Positions 46,601 through 53,700 of a DNA stretch of 64,000 bases are shown here, piece after piece (the first letter of the stretch is position 1; every line of letters begins with the position of its first letter). The position numbers and the translations under genes are program-made. Origin of the DNA: Magicicada septendecula (Eukaryota > Arthropoda > Insecta > Hemiptera > Cicadidae); contig CM068368.1 in NCBI GenBank assembly GCA_034769895.1, forward strand, positions 690,323,877 through 690,387,876, given 5' to 3'. The notes beneath the pieces are model-generated. The model was not told the origin of the DNA. It worked only from the letters and a program-made list of their open reading frames with translations, and made no database searches.

Positions 46601-49600
46601 CCTGATAATCTAATTATTATTAAAATATTCACAAAATAAAATTATCAGTGGAAATTAAGAAGACTTCAAGAATCATAGCTGACGACTCATCCCGAAGGAA
46701 GACGAGGAGTGACCTACTTCAACCCAAGAAAACGAACGACTGCGGAATGAGAGAGAAGCCGAACTTTATGGAAAAACCGTCTGAACGAGATTGATGAACA
46801 GCCGAAGAGGAGAAGACGACCAGATCATCCGGAAGAAATAGACGAGCATCGAGGAAGCCCCAACGAGAACCGATGAGTATAAAACAATAATCTCGCTAAA
46901 AACGAATTCCCAATTTTTCTATCCATAATAACAAATCACAATTTTCACTTCACTGATCACTATTTTGAACAAGAACTGAAAGTATTTATAATATCACTAT
47001 TATTGAAACGTAATCAATTAATAATCATTTAAACTGATCTATAATAAATTATTAATAAACATAACTTGTTGTCAGAATCCTAACCAAAAACTATACTAAC
47101 TCTCATTGATGATTACTTACTTGGATGTATTAATGTATTAAACATTGTGTACCTAGTTTTAAGAATTATTATAAATTTGTGCATTTTAGCCGTTAATCCA
47201 AAACTTCTGTAGCCAAAAGTACTTTAATACGCCCTGTGACAATTTTTATTGTAAACGAACGTTGTTCGCCAAGCGGCGTGTACATAATACAAACAACTGA
47301 GCAGTTGTAAAAGCCGGTACTAATATAAAATAATGTACTACTAAATAATTGAAAATTATTAAAGGGTTAATAAATCTTATTGTTCTGCAACGCTGTATGT
47401 TTGATTCGTACAAAATAAGCTAATACATAGAAAATGATTAAAGTGAAAACAACAAAACACCACAGTTAGCGAAGTTGACACTGCAAGATGGCGTGCGCCA
47501 ATCAGGTGGCGAGGCGGCAATATTCAAACCGAACGCCGAGAGATACGGTTTGCCTGTAAATGGTAAGAAAAAGTATAACTCGACTCGCTACATACGAATA
47601 ACATTCACAGAAGTAACCGAACTGATTAATACCCTCAATTTTACACATATACTATACCACGAACGCAACGAGTGAGTTAAAAACGCTCGTCACGCACACA
47701 TACACGATACGAGTAATAGAACGAATTACAGAAACACTAATTATTAAGTTTTATTACACTCTTTATATACATTTTTATTTGGCCTATTCATTTTAAAGGC
47801 ATACCATATTAATTGAATGATGGTATTTCACACTTCAGTAGTTATTTTTATTATTCTGTAAATTGAATGTTCATTAAGGGTCCTGTTTCCCTATTAACTT
47901 AATGACATAAATTCGTTTATGCATGGTCTAGATACATTCATAGCACCATGTTTATTCCTTAATTATTATTACTAATTACATTTCGTTTAATTAGGAAGTT
48001 GCTTATACACATAAGATTCCCTTTTATAAGTCCCTATTCTATAATGTTACATCTTTGTTGATAAAGCTAGCTTTTGTAGCTTTGTGGCTACAGCTAGTAT
48101 AATAGTAGTCTTGGTTATTCACATATCATTGTTCCTTTATTTTCAGCAAGAATGCTGTTATTGTCATTACTTTTATTAAAGTCATTTGTTAGTCAGTTTT
48201 ACTTTTACATGACTCTACACATTAATGTCATGGACTGGCTCGCTTGACAGCTTATTTGTGAACTTTGCATGTCCATTAGTTAAAGTCAGTCATTGTGTTT
48301 GTTGTAGTGTCATGCAGTGTATTCATCACTGCTTCTTGGGATCCCTCCTCTTCTTTCTTATATGCTGGTCCCTTCTCTTCTTGGTTACATTCATTACAAA
48401 TGATTCATTTTATAACTTTAGTGTCATAATTTACCCTTCTGGTGTGTGTTTTGGTTATGTAACATTTTGTGGTGTTACAACAGCCATCACTGAAATAGTG
48501 GATTTTTGTAACATGTGAATACTTTTCTTTAATGAACTCTGTCACAATTTCTTGAATTTTGTAGACCATACAAATATGTTTCGTGTTGTCACATATCACA
48601 CAAAGAGACAAAACCAATATTTCGCCTTCAATACTTTTAAGGTTAATTATAATAGGATGTACAGTGCAAGAGTCAGATGTCCAGTGGTATCCTTGGGCTT
48701 CGTCCTGGATAGTAAAAGAATAATTTTCACTCAAGTCAATTGATACTGTGGTAACGTTTGCATCAGAAGATTCTTTATGTATCTTGAAATATTTTGATTG
48801 AGACTTTGCAACGTAAGAGTGTGGGACAACTTTTTCCAATTTAGATGAAAAGTCATCAATAAATTCACCAATTTTTGCAGAACATGTAATCATTTGTGTT
48901 CTGTCAGTTGAAATCCATTGATTAAATTCAATGGTGTTGTCTTCATCACAATCTTCAAATTTTGTTTATAAAACGTTTGTTAGATTTTCTTTGGGTGGGC
49001 AAGTTTTTGTGATTATACCTTTCCCTTTCTGTGATATTTGTTTTAATATAGGGCCTGTTTGTTTTATAAAATTTTAGTTTTATTAAAAAAAAATACATAA
49101 GACCTTTTTAAATGTCTATGGCTTAGTTAAATCGCTGAATACAAATTTTTAAAAAACTTACCTTTAACAGAAAAAACAACAAAGGAATGAAAACCCCATC
49201 AATTTTATTTTTTCATATGATAGCCCATGTATTGAGGATTATTTTGAAAAAAAGGTTTTTATGATTATCCCTTTCCCTTTCTGTGATATTCAATTTAATG
49301 CTAAACCATGTTTTTTACCAACAAAACTACAAAGAATCAAATAAAACATTTTTTCCAGCCTAAGTAGTTTTACTTAAAGGTGTTGTGTATTTTTTTCTAG
49401 AATCCTTATACTTATATAAGGATATAATATAACCTTATACTAGAGTATATAACTACAAAATTTGACAAAGATTGGATGATAAATAAACAAGTTACAAATT
49501 ATTTTCAAAAGAGTAGCAAGTCTCGTTTTGCAACATCTGATTGTTAAAAACACTAAAATTTCAAAACTTTGAAAGCCTATACAATGACAACGGATAGAGA

Positions 49601-50323
49601 TAGAGGGTTAAAATTTGGTGTGGTTACTTATCTCTGTAGGGAGAACAAATGAGCCAAGTTTCATCAAAATCTGAGATGGTGGGTGAGATGGCCTGGTTGA
49701 ATTGACATGGAATGACCCAGAGGTCCATATTTTATAATGTTAAAACGTATTTTGTTTGCATATTTTATAAGACTATTTCAATTGTCTCTGTTATAACTGA
49801 CTATTATAAATTATAACTGACTATTATAAATAATGTGGCTACTAGGCTATTACATAGAATTTAGAACATACAGCATTCTAAACCCCTAGCTGAGTCTTGA
49901 GCTTCAGTTAGGTAATGAAATGAATTTATAAATTAAACTTAATATAAACATAATTAATTTATTAGAGCGTGTGAAAGTAGTTGTATATTTTTGTGACCAA
50001 AAATAATATATTATGCCAGTGTTGAATAAGGATTAGTAAATCCTTATGTAGGATAATAACTTTATGTTATTGCTTTACTTCTTTTTGGAAAGTAACGGTA
50101 ACACAGGTTTTTTTTTTGTTTTTAGTTGGAAGGTATATATAAGAAAGCCCATGAGTCTATTCGAGCCGATCCTACACATGTGCCCAAAGCTAAGAGGGAT
50201 CCACCACCTGTTAAGAAACGTTGGAATAGAGCCAAGCTTTCACTATCAGAACGCAAGAATCGCATTGCACAGAAGAAAGCTGCCTTCCTCAGAAAAATCG
50301 AGGGAGGTGACGTTGATGCTTAA
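19636..50323 (+). CDS. RpL5: Ribosomal protein L5 (uL18), spliced gene, 300 codons
   Basis: Six coding exons: 19636-19638, 22210-22395, 22486-22620, 25246-25448, 26015-26192 and 50126-50323. All introns are GT-AG. The exons sum to 903 nt with stop (300 aa), the normal length for the family. The sequence follows eukaryotic RPL5 throughout: [95 protein letters not shown], and a basic C-terminus [20 protein letters not shown]. The protein binds 5S rRNA and, with RpL11, forms the 5S RNP of the large subunit's central protuberance. It is assembled in the nucleus and acts in cytoplasmic ribosomes. The first exon holds only the ATG. Intron 5 is 23.9 kb and full of transposons; intron 3 holds a LINE. 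No coding lesion is seen, so the gene looks functional. Confidence 0.97.
19639..22209 (+). other. RpL5 intron 1, no further feature seen
   Basis: 2.6 kb, AT-rich, with a long T-run before the acceptor region. I looked for box C/D-like pairs typical of snoRNAs hosted in ribosomal protein introns and found no convincing candidate. No transposon ends are obvious. Confidence 0.5.
22210..22395 (+). CDS. RpL5: RpL5 coding exon 2 (residues 2-63)
   Basis: Acceptor TTTTTCCAG before GGG; donor GTACTA after TGCCAG. It encodes [10 protein letters not shown] to TNITCQ, 62 codons in phase 0. Confidence 0.95.
22486..22620 (+). CDS. RpL5: RpL5 coding exon 3 (residues 64-108)
   Basis: Acceptor TTACTAG; donor GTTAGT. 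It encodes [20 protein letters not shown] through [10 protein letters not shown], 45 codons. It is separated from exon 2 by a 90 bp intron. Confidence 0.95.
23390..25080 (-). pseudogene. Decayed non-LTR (LINE) reverse transcriptase in RpL5 intron 3
   Basis: The minus strand, through many frameshifts and stops, shows the conserved order of a LINE Pol. Near 25050 is the end of an apurinic-type endonuclease ([15 protein letters not shown]). At 24180-24050 is the RT entry [38 protein letters not shown]. At about 23970 is [11 protein letters not shown] (the D-x-KAYDSVP motif), at about 23800 [20 protein letters not shown], and at about 23670 [20 protein letters not shown], the remains of the F/YADD box with the second catalytic Asp lost. 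Next comes [20 protein letters not shown]. This is an RTE/Jockey-like RT of the kind common in insects; the clade is not resolved. It is a dead relic oriented against RpL5 and spliced out with the intron. Confidence 0.75.
25246..25448 (+). CDS. RpL5: RpL5 coding exon 4
   Basis: Acceptor TTCTTTTAG; donor GTAAGT after CCTCACAG. It encodes [20 protein letters not shown] through GGLNIPH plus two bases of the next codon. The last 22 exon bases and the donor GT are duplicated 37 bp downstream. Confidence 0.95.
25427..25487 (+). repeat. Duplicated exon-4 end with second 5' splice site
   Basis: The last exon bases plus donor GT ('gtggattaaacatccctcac' + 'aggt', 25427-25450) recur at 25464-25487, offset 37 bp, followed by a (TG)n run. 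The copy offers CACAG|GTGTGT as an alternative donor. Its use would retain TAA immediately after the codon spanning the first junction, giving a premature stop. Confidence 0.85.
25488..26014 (+). other. Rest of RpL5 intron 4
   Basis: Starts with a short (TG)n microsatellite, then AT-rich sequence with no feature I can identify. Confidence 0.5.
26015..26192 (+). CDS. RpL5: RpL5 coding exon 5
   Basis: Acceptor TGTCTACAG; donor GTAAGT after GACAGT. It completes the split Ser codon and encodes [20 protein letters not shown] through KQGITADS. Confidence 0.95.
26193..26770 (+). other. Start of RpL5 intron 5; AT palindrome, no gene
   Basis: Unremarkable intron sequence apart from an AT-rich near-palindrome at about 26612-26652 that begins gtgatattatat and ends atatattatatcac. 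No gene seen. Confidence 0.5.
26771..27188 (-). pseudogene. ORF X, C-terminal part (unnamed conserved family), split by Gypsy-B
   Basis: Minus-strand coding remnant. Directly after the Gypsy-B junction it reads AGQYKNK, with breaks, then [63 protein letters not shown] and [17 protein letters not shown]. It continues the protein at 48484-49065: with one copy of the ACAG target duplication removed, the two halves join in register at ..YFSDGC / AGQYKN... I recognise the family only as a multi-copy, uncharacterised arthropod protein with ENYSF..QDE.QGYHW, YFSDG..QYKN and TSHGK..CDG..G..KR motifs. Repetition and decay suggest it belongs to a mobile element. Stops and a frameshift at about 27120-27170 make this copy a pseudogene. 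Function unknown. Confidence 0.65.
27189..27192. repeat. Left target-site duplication of Gypsy-B (ACAG)
   Basis: ACAG at 27189-27192 matches ACAG at 48480-48483. Removing the element and one copy restores the continuity of ORF X. Confidence 0.9.
27193..29944 (-). repeat. 3' LTR of Gypsy-B (2752 bp)
   Basis: On the minus strand it starts TGTAACACCACAAAATG and ends CGTCATTATACA. It is an empty-site reference for the nested insertions in the other LTR: 'aaatactttagtgatcgg' near 28350 lacks the Tigger, and 'ccttactctttatatac' near 29220 lacks the solo LTR. A TATA-like GTTTATATAGCG (minus strand, about 28740) could mark the promoter. A stretch of about 115 bp (about 29065-29180) is missing from the 5' LTR. 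The LTR is several times longer than usual. ORFs inside it are not credible genes. Confidence 0.9.
29945..29958 (-). promoter_or_regulatory. Polypurine tract of Gypsy-B
   Basis: Minus strand GAGAGGGGAGTATA directly abuts the 3' LTR start TGTAACACC, as expected for the plus-strand primer. Confidence 0.8.
29959..30506 (-). other. 3' non-coding part of Gypsy-B, left of the hAT insertion
   Basis: Between the polypurine tract and the hAT insertion there is only AT-rich sequence without ORFs. Together with 33824-34492 it makes about 1.2 kb between the pol stop and the PPT. It holds no env-like reading frame. Confidence 0.6.
30515..33815 (-). mobile_element. hAT-1 DNA transposon (3301 bp) nested in Gypsy-B
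   Basis: Terminal inverted repeats TAGGGATTGCAATCTGG (left) and the inverse of CCGGATTGCAATCCCTA (right) are flanked by an exact 8 bp duplication, ATCATTCA, at 30507-30514 and 33816-33823. An 8 bp duplication is the hAT hallmark. Both ends carry clusters of CCGGATCCG-like words just inside the termini, likely transposase-binding repeats. The transposase frames run on the minus strand. Confidence 0.92.
31095..33042 (-). pseudogene. hAT-1 transposase, BED finger to dimerisation domain, one break
   Basis: The 475-codon frame 33042-31615 starts [19 protein letters not shown] with a BED-type zinc finger (CILC..HLRTKH). It then has the RNase H-like hAT core: [10 protein letters not shown] (first Asp), [12 protein letters not shown] (second Asp), [14 protein letters not shown], then [15 protein letters not shown], which marks the late hAT core. 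After a frame break between 31615 and 31458, the C-terminal dimerisation domain follows to 31095: [20 protein letters not shown] and [20 protein letters not shown]. Such transposases cut and paste the element. The body is otherwise open, so the element is young, but the break separates the dimerisation domain. A tiny intron at the break cannot be excluded. Confidence 0.85.
33824..34492 (-). other. 3' non-coding part of Gypsy-B, right of the hAT insertion
   Basis: T-rich plus strand with no ORF of note between the hAT element and the pol stop codon. Confidence 0.6.
34493..36217 (-). pseudogene. Gypsy-B pol, RNase H and integrase part
   Basis: 574 codons with no internal stop. RNase [61 protein letters not shown] and [11 protein letters not shown]. 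Integrase: the zinc domain around [20 protein letters not shown] and CHICQLVKC. The catalytic core has [20 protein letters not shown] (first Asp) and [14 protein letters not shown] (second Asp). The triad Glu lies in [20 protein letters not shown], with Glu after the SNPS turn. The C-terminal part has [16 protein letters not shown]. It is in the same reading frame as the protease-RT part (36236-37699) but is cut off by one in-frame stop at 36236-36238, hence the pseudogene label. The core domains look intact. Confidence 0.9.
36236..37780 (-). pseudogene. Gypsy-B pol, protease and reverse transcriptase part
   Basis: The reading frame begins upstream of the listed ATG at 37699. The protease has [16 protein letters not shown] (catalytic DTGA), then [59 protein letters not shown] (catalytic Asp region, with C instead of the common S/A), [20 protein letters not shown] and [20 protein letters not shown] (YVDD), then thumb [19 protein letters not shown] at 36236-36238 ends the frame just before RNase H. 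Apart from that stop the polyprotein is open, which fits a recent copy. It provides Gag processing and RNA-to-DNA copying in the element's particles. Confidence 0.9.
37868..39751 (-). pseudogene. Gypsy-B gag, long coiled-coil N-terminus and Asn-rich tail, frameshifted
   Basis: The first frame (39751-38510, 413 aa) starts [20 protein letters not shown]. It has a Gln/Glu/Thr/Pro-rich start, a long heptad-like coiled coil (about residues 75-260, e.g. [20 protein letters not shown]), and then a capsid-type segment: [40 protein letters not shown] and [13 protein letters not shown]. The frame changes near 38515 to [20 protein letters not shown] followed by a tail with long Asn runs (38100-38480), and again near 38150 ([12 protein letters not shown]..). 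No CCHC knuckle is seen; the Asn/Arg-rich tail may replace it for RNA binding. A coiled coil of this size is unusual for gypsy Gag. The Asn runs are AAT repeats, prone to slippage. Confidence 0.85.
39821..39838 (-). promoter_or_regulatory. Primer binding site of Gypsy-B
   Basis: Minus strand TGGCGACTATCAGAGTGC begins 3 nt after the 5' LTR end (..CATTTTACA). It is a TGGCGAC-type primer site like that of Gypsy-A, with a different continuation. Confidence 0.8.
41431..42531 (+). CDS. Tigger transposase, main ORF (366 aa), C-terminally cut
   Basis: The ATG is 427 bp inside the element. Residues 1-60 form a psq-type [23 protein letters not shown] and [20 protein letters not shown]. Residues 65-150 form the CENP-B-type [23 protein letters not shown] and [12 protein letters not shown]. 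The DDE_1 core follows, with the first Asp in [16 protein letters not shown], the second in [12 protein letters not shown], and the third in [17 protein letters not shown]. All three catalytic Asp are present. The frame stops at 42529-42531. Continuing sequence in other frames resembles the usual tail ([20 protein letters not shown] at about 42555-42615). The protein cuts and pastes the element at TA sites. It is probably inactive if the tail is needed, but it is the best-preserved DNA-transposon gene here. Confidence 0.9.
   Translation: MLSKPSVGQKRKRKALSLQDKLSIIEKLEKGASVSSICREYEISKQTVSDIKKSKNYICNFVLKFNVEKEKSAAKHMRLPSMATLDDAVYKWFSQLCSCGMAVRGIEIQTAAERLSKQMGLEQFKASSGWLCRFRRRHNISNKKISGEILSTDFEAVEPFIKELDDLIKKEGYQLSQIYNFDETGLFWRTLPDNTHASKAEKTTPGRKVSKEHVSVLLCENADGTHMLKPAIVGKSKKPRALKNVMDNLPVHYYSSRNVWFTTEITSDWFHNKAVPAIINHQMEILNIPKEKIKALVLLDNAPTHSDVDKLCSRDKKIKCKFLPPNTTSVFQPMDQGVIYSAKRLYRKKFLNEILEVDEPSAAEED
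42715..43071 (+). pseudogene. C-terminal acidic tail of the Tigger transposase
   Basis: Open frame starting after stops and a frame change downstream of the main ORF. It is strongly acidic ([40 protein letters not shown]) and ends [20 protein letters not shown]. Tigger/jerky proteins commonly end in such acidic and helical regions, so I read it as the detached C-terminus of 41431-42531. Confidence 0.75.
44146..47758 (+). mobile_element. Long solo-LTR-like insertion (3.6 kb) in the Gypsy-B 5' LTR
   Basis: Begins TGTAACATGACATAAGG and ends GTTTTATTACA, flanked by CTCT (44142-44145 and 47759-47762). The intact site 'ccttactctttatatac' is in the other LTR. There are no ORFs of note. The first 2.4 kb is AT-rich and purine-biased; then come more complex sequence and a TATA-like GAGTATAAAAC at about 46875. 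Terminal TG..CA-type ends, a 4 bp duplication and lack of coding suggest a solo LTR of a Gypsy-B-like family, though 3.6 kb is very long. A short non-autonomous LTR element is the alternative. Confidence 0.7.
48484..49065 (-). pseudogene. ORF X, N-terminal/central part, split by Gypsy-B
   Basis: On the minus strand, from about 49060 with breaks near 48965: [40 protein letters not shown], then open to the junction. The open part has [66 protein letters not shown] and [16 protein letters not shown]. The open frame beyond 48484 into the LTR is spurious. The protein continues at 27188-26771. I do not know its function. The strongly patterned D/H/G motifs ([15 protein letters not shown]) would suit a metal-dependent enzyme, possibly an RNase H-like transposase, but that is speculation. 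It is oriented against RpL5 and predates Gypsy-B. Confidence 0.65.
49066..50125 (+). other. End of RpL5 intron 5, with direct repeats
   Basis: No gene. 'tgattat.cctttccctttctgtgatatt' occurs at about 49010 and about 49262, a diverged duplication that includes part of ORF X's upstream sequence. A 20 bp unit 'ttataactgactattataaa' is tandemly duplicated near 49790-49830. A patch around 49680-49720 ('ggttgaattgacatggaatgaccc') resembles a motif I have seen as a recurrent arthropod repeat; it may belong to the ORF X element. Confidence 0.5.
50126..50323 (+). CDS. RpL5: RpL5 coding exon 6 and stop
   Basis: Acceptor TTTTTAG. It encodes [20 protein letters not shown] through [11 protein letters not shown] and TAA. 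An AATAAA lies 22 bp after the stop. It continues the frame of exon 5 exactly, across an intron of 23,933 bp. Confidence 0.95.
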   Translation: MEGIYKKAHESIRADPTHVPKAKRDPPPVKKRWNRAKLSLSERKNRIAQKKAAFLRKIEGGDVDA

Positions 50324-50344
50324 CTTTTGTATTTTTAATGAAAG

Positions 50345-50350
50345 AATAAA
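50345..50350 (+). terminator. RpL5: RpL5 polyadenylation signal
   Basis: AATAAA 22 bp after the RpL5 stop codon, a short 3' UTR typical of ribosomal protein genes. Confidence 0.8.
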
Positions 50351-50716
50351 AGATGTATACAAAACATCCTTATCTTTTGCATCATTATTATTATTCTTAA
50401 ATATAAATCCTTGCATTCTCTTCATAAATAGTGAATCTGATCAACATACAGTGATATGAAACATTCAGTAAGGATATTGTCAGAAGTAATATAGTTTATT
50501 ACAACGATTCAACACAAAATAAATAATTGACATTATAGATAATGAAAATTGTGTCATGCATATTAAAAAGGGGTGCCATAAAGATGGTAGTGTTATTTCT
50601 GACAGTATAAATGGAACTTTAATGGTAGTAATATTAATTGTTAGAATGTAAGCAGATTTTGCAACTAGGTTTCGATGGTGATTTTAGAATATCTCAAATT
50701 ATTGATTTTGTGTGTG
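50351..50716. other. Downstream flank of RpL5, no gene
   Basis: AT-rich sequence without features until the short (TG)n tract that received hAT-2. Confidence 0.5.
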
Positions 50717-53700
50717 CAGGGCCGGCCTAAGGCGTGTGCGACGTGTGCGGTCGCACACATGCGATTTTGGGAGGGGCGCCGAAATGAGAAAAAATATAAA
50801 AAAATAATATGGTAAAAATTTAAATTTTTATGTAATTTTGAATGCAAATTAGCCATTTGAATGTGTTAATAACTTTTGTTCAACAAATAAAATGTTGTTT
50901 GAAAGTACAGTAAAGAGACTGGCTACTGGCTCCAAACGCTCCGCTCCATTGTTTTGACAGAACTGAACAGTTGTAGATAGTGGGTCATAATCACTATCAC
51001 ATGTTTAGTCTATCTGTCGCGTCAACGTCTGGTGCTGTATCTGTGCTGCGACAGGTGGCAGTCGTTATCTGACGTGAGTCGTGACAAGTGTATCCAGTTG
51101 ATGTCTGCATATAATTAGTAATTAGTTTTGTGTTTTGTGATAACTCTATTTGTGATGTTAATAAACTAAAAATGTTTTCAAAACCTGGGTGTCAAAATAG
51201 GAAGCGGAAAGCTAAATCCTTAAAAGAAGCGGAAGCCAGTGCTAAATTACTATGCAAGTATTTATCAAAACCACAAAACCCTGTCTCTAGTACAGAAAAT
51301 GTAGCTACGAATGACGTAGCCCTAACTGATGAACCTAAGCTCAGTGAAAAAGATGAGCACTCTAAGGGACAAGAACTACAACTACCAGAGTGTAGAGATA
51401 GTTTACAAACTGAAACTGGTATTCATGAAATCACAACAAATATAGCTGATGAAACTTGTCAAGGTCAAGAACTTGTAACTGTAAATCATTCATTGGAAGA
51501 GCAAGAAAATGGTGGCCCCAGCTCGGCGGATGTTGATGTTTCAGTTTCATTTCCATTAGAAGATCCTGCTACATGGCCTACACATCTTAATCCAAACAAT
51601 CGTGATTGCATTATAGCTGAAGGGCCGTTCTCTCCATATTTAGAGAGATATCCCAAAGATGGAACAAAGAGGTCATTTTCTAATGTATTTTACTATCGGC
51701 TGGCTTCAAATGGTGAAAAAGTTAAGAGACGTTGGCTATTGTATTCTCAACAAAACAATAGTGTTTACTGTTTTTGTTGTAAGATATTTAGTACTGCACG
51801 TTCCAATAAAACTTTTATCAGATCAAAGCGGAAACTGTGACTGGAGGCACATTGGAACTATACTGACACGTCATGAAACTTCCCCTAATCACCTAAAGTG
51901 TTATGAAAGGTGGGTGGAGGCAGAAAGGAGACTGAGCACAGGTAAAACAATTGATGATGAAAACCAGAAAATAATTGCCCAAGAAAAAGAACGATGGCAG
52001 AATGTTCTTAAACGACTTCTTGCCATAACAATTTCTTGCCCAGAAGCACCAAATGGCTTTCCGAGGAAGAAATGAAACCCTGTACAAAAAGGACAATGGA
52101 AATTATTTAGGGCTTGTTGAACTAACTGCCCAATTTGATCCTGTAATGAAAGAACATATATGTAGAGTATTGGCAAATGAAAAATAAAGGTGTCTGTCAT
52201 ACTTGGGGAAAAACATACAAAACAAATTATTGACTCTGATGGGAGACAAAGTAAGAGAAGAAATACTAAGCAGAATTAAAGGAGCCAAATACTATGGATT
52301 GATTCTCGATTGCACACCCGATTTAAGTAGGAAAGAACAGTTCTCTGTTGTTTTGAGGTATGTTTATGAAACAAAAGAGAAAAAAGTTGAAATTTGTGAA
52401 AGTTTCCTAGATTTCTTTGAAATAACACACTTCAGGGAAGGAAATGTCAGAAACAGTCTTAAAAAAACTGCAAGAGTATGACTTGGACATTTCTAATTGC
52501 AGAGGCCAGGGATATGATAATGGGGCAAATATGAAAGGAAAACACTGGACTACAAAAACAAATTTTAGAAAAAAAGAGCTTTTTTTGTACCATGTGGCTG
52601 TCACAGCCTAAACTTGGTACTAAGCGATGCCGCAAAAACCTCAGTACCAACAGTTACCCTTTTTGGAACAATTCAACGATTGTTTGTGTTTTTTAGCTCA
52701 TCAACAAAACGGAACAAATTGTTAGAAAGTCTGTCACAATCATATAAGGCGTCATCAGTATTTGGGCCTTCTCTCACATTGAAAGAACTTTGTGTAACTC
52801 GCTGGGAAGCACGTATTGAATCACTCAAAGCAGTAAGATACCAGATTGTGCAAATCCGACAAGCACTTTGGGACCTGCACGAGGATGCATCATTTGAAGA
52901 CGAGGTTAGAAGTAAGGCAAATTCCTTGTCCGAAACAATTGAAGATTTTGGTTTCTTAGTGTCATTGACTGCATGGTATGATGTCCTGTTTTAAATAAAC
53001 ATTGCTAGTAAGATATTGCAATCAAAGATCGTCAACTTGCCTCAAGCTGTAGCTATTTTGAAGTCCGTTGGGGACTTTTTGACAGACTTTCGCAAAAATG
53101 GATTTGTTAGTTGTTTAGTGAAAGCCAAAGAGTTGGCTGAAGATTTAGAAGTTGAAGGAAAATTCAAAACACCCCGGGTTAGAAGGAAGAAGAAGCAGTT
53201 TGATTACGAAGCTAATGATGAAGCACCGATTGACCCCCAAGAGCGTTTTAGAGTTGACTTTTTTATACCACTTGTTGAAACTACCCAAATGGCTGTGCAA
53301 GAGAGGTTCGAACAGCTTAAGGCCAAAATGTCAAAAGTTGAGTTTCTTTTTAAACTTGATGAATTGCCCAAGAGAGAGGACTTGTTTGTTAAATGCAAAG
53401 ACCTAGAAGACCTCCTTTCAGATGGGGATGACAGTGACATCAAAGGAGCTGAGTTATGCGAGGGGCTGTTATCTCTATCAAGGACCTCATGCCAAATAAA
53501 GGTACATTTTAGCTATTCAAAATTTATCATCTTGATTTATTGTTTGGTCAGTTAATTCATAATTGTTTTGGGCTCAAACAAAATTATTATTTTTCAAAGT
53601 TTTTTAATTTCCAAAATTAAAAAGCAGTCTTTTAATTCCTTTTTGTTTGATTTTAGGAGGGAAAACGCCTCTGAACGTGCTGAACATTCTGTTGGAAACT

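Larger units (their letters stand above)
27193..48479 (-). mobile_element. Gypsy-B: nearly complete Ty3/gypsy-type retrotransposon with nested insertions
   Basis: Minus-strand element with 4 bp target duplications (ACAG), LTRs of about 2.75 kb, a TGGCGAC-type primer site, gag, a pol in the order protease-RT-RNase H-integrase, and a polypurine tract. The 3' LTR is 27193-29944 and the internal part is 29945-39841. The 5' LTR is 39842-48479 and has been enlarged by a Tigger element and a solo-LTR-like insertion. A hAT element sits in the 3' non-coding part. The LTRs differ by only about 14 substitutions over their first 1.16 kb by my count, so the insertion is fairly young. No env-like ORF is present. 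It lies inside RpL5 intron 5, antisense to that gene, and splits ORF X. Confidence 0.92.
39842..48479 (-). repeat. 5' LTR of Gypsy-B, interrupted
   Basis: The LTR parts are 39842-41003, 43382-44145 and 47759-48479. They align to the 3' LTR base for base except for scattered substitutions, a missing stretch of about 115 bp at about 44109 and small indels. The interruptions are the Tigger (41004-43381) and the 3.6 kb solo-LTR-like insertion (44146-47758). On the minus strand it starts TGTAACACC at 48479. Confidence 0.9.

Noticed and set aside
48405..48483. Last 26 codons of the open frame that carries ORF X
   Set aside because: They lie inside the Gypsy-B LTR; the real protein continues at 27188 on the other side of the element.
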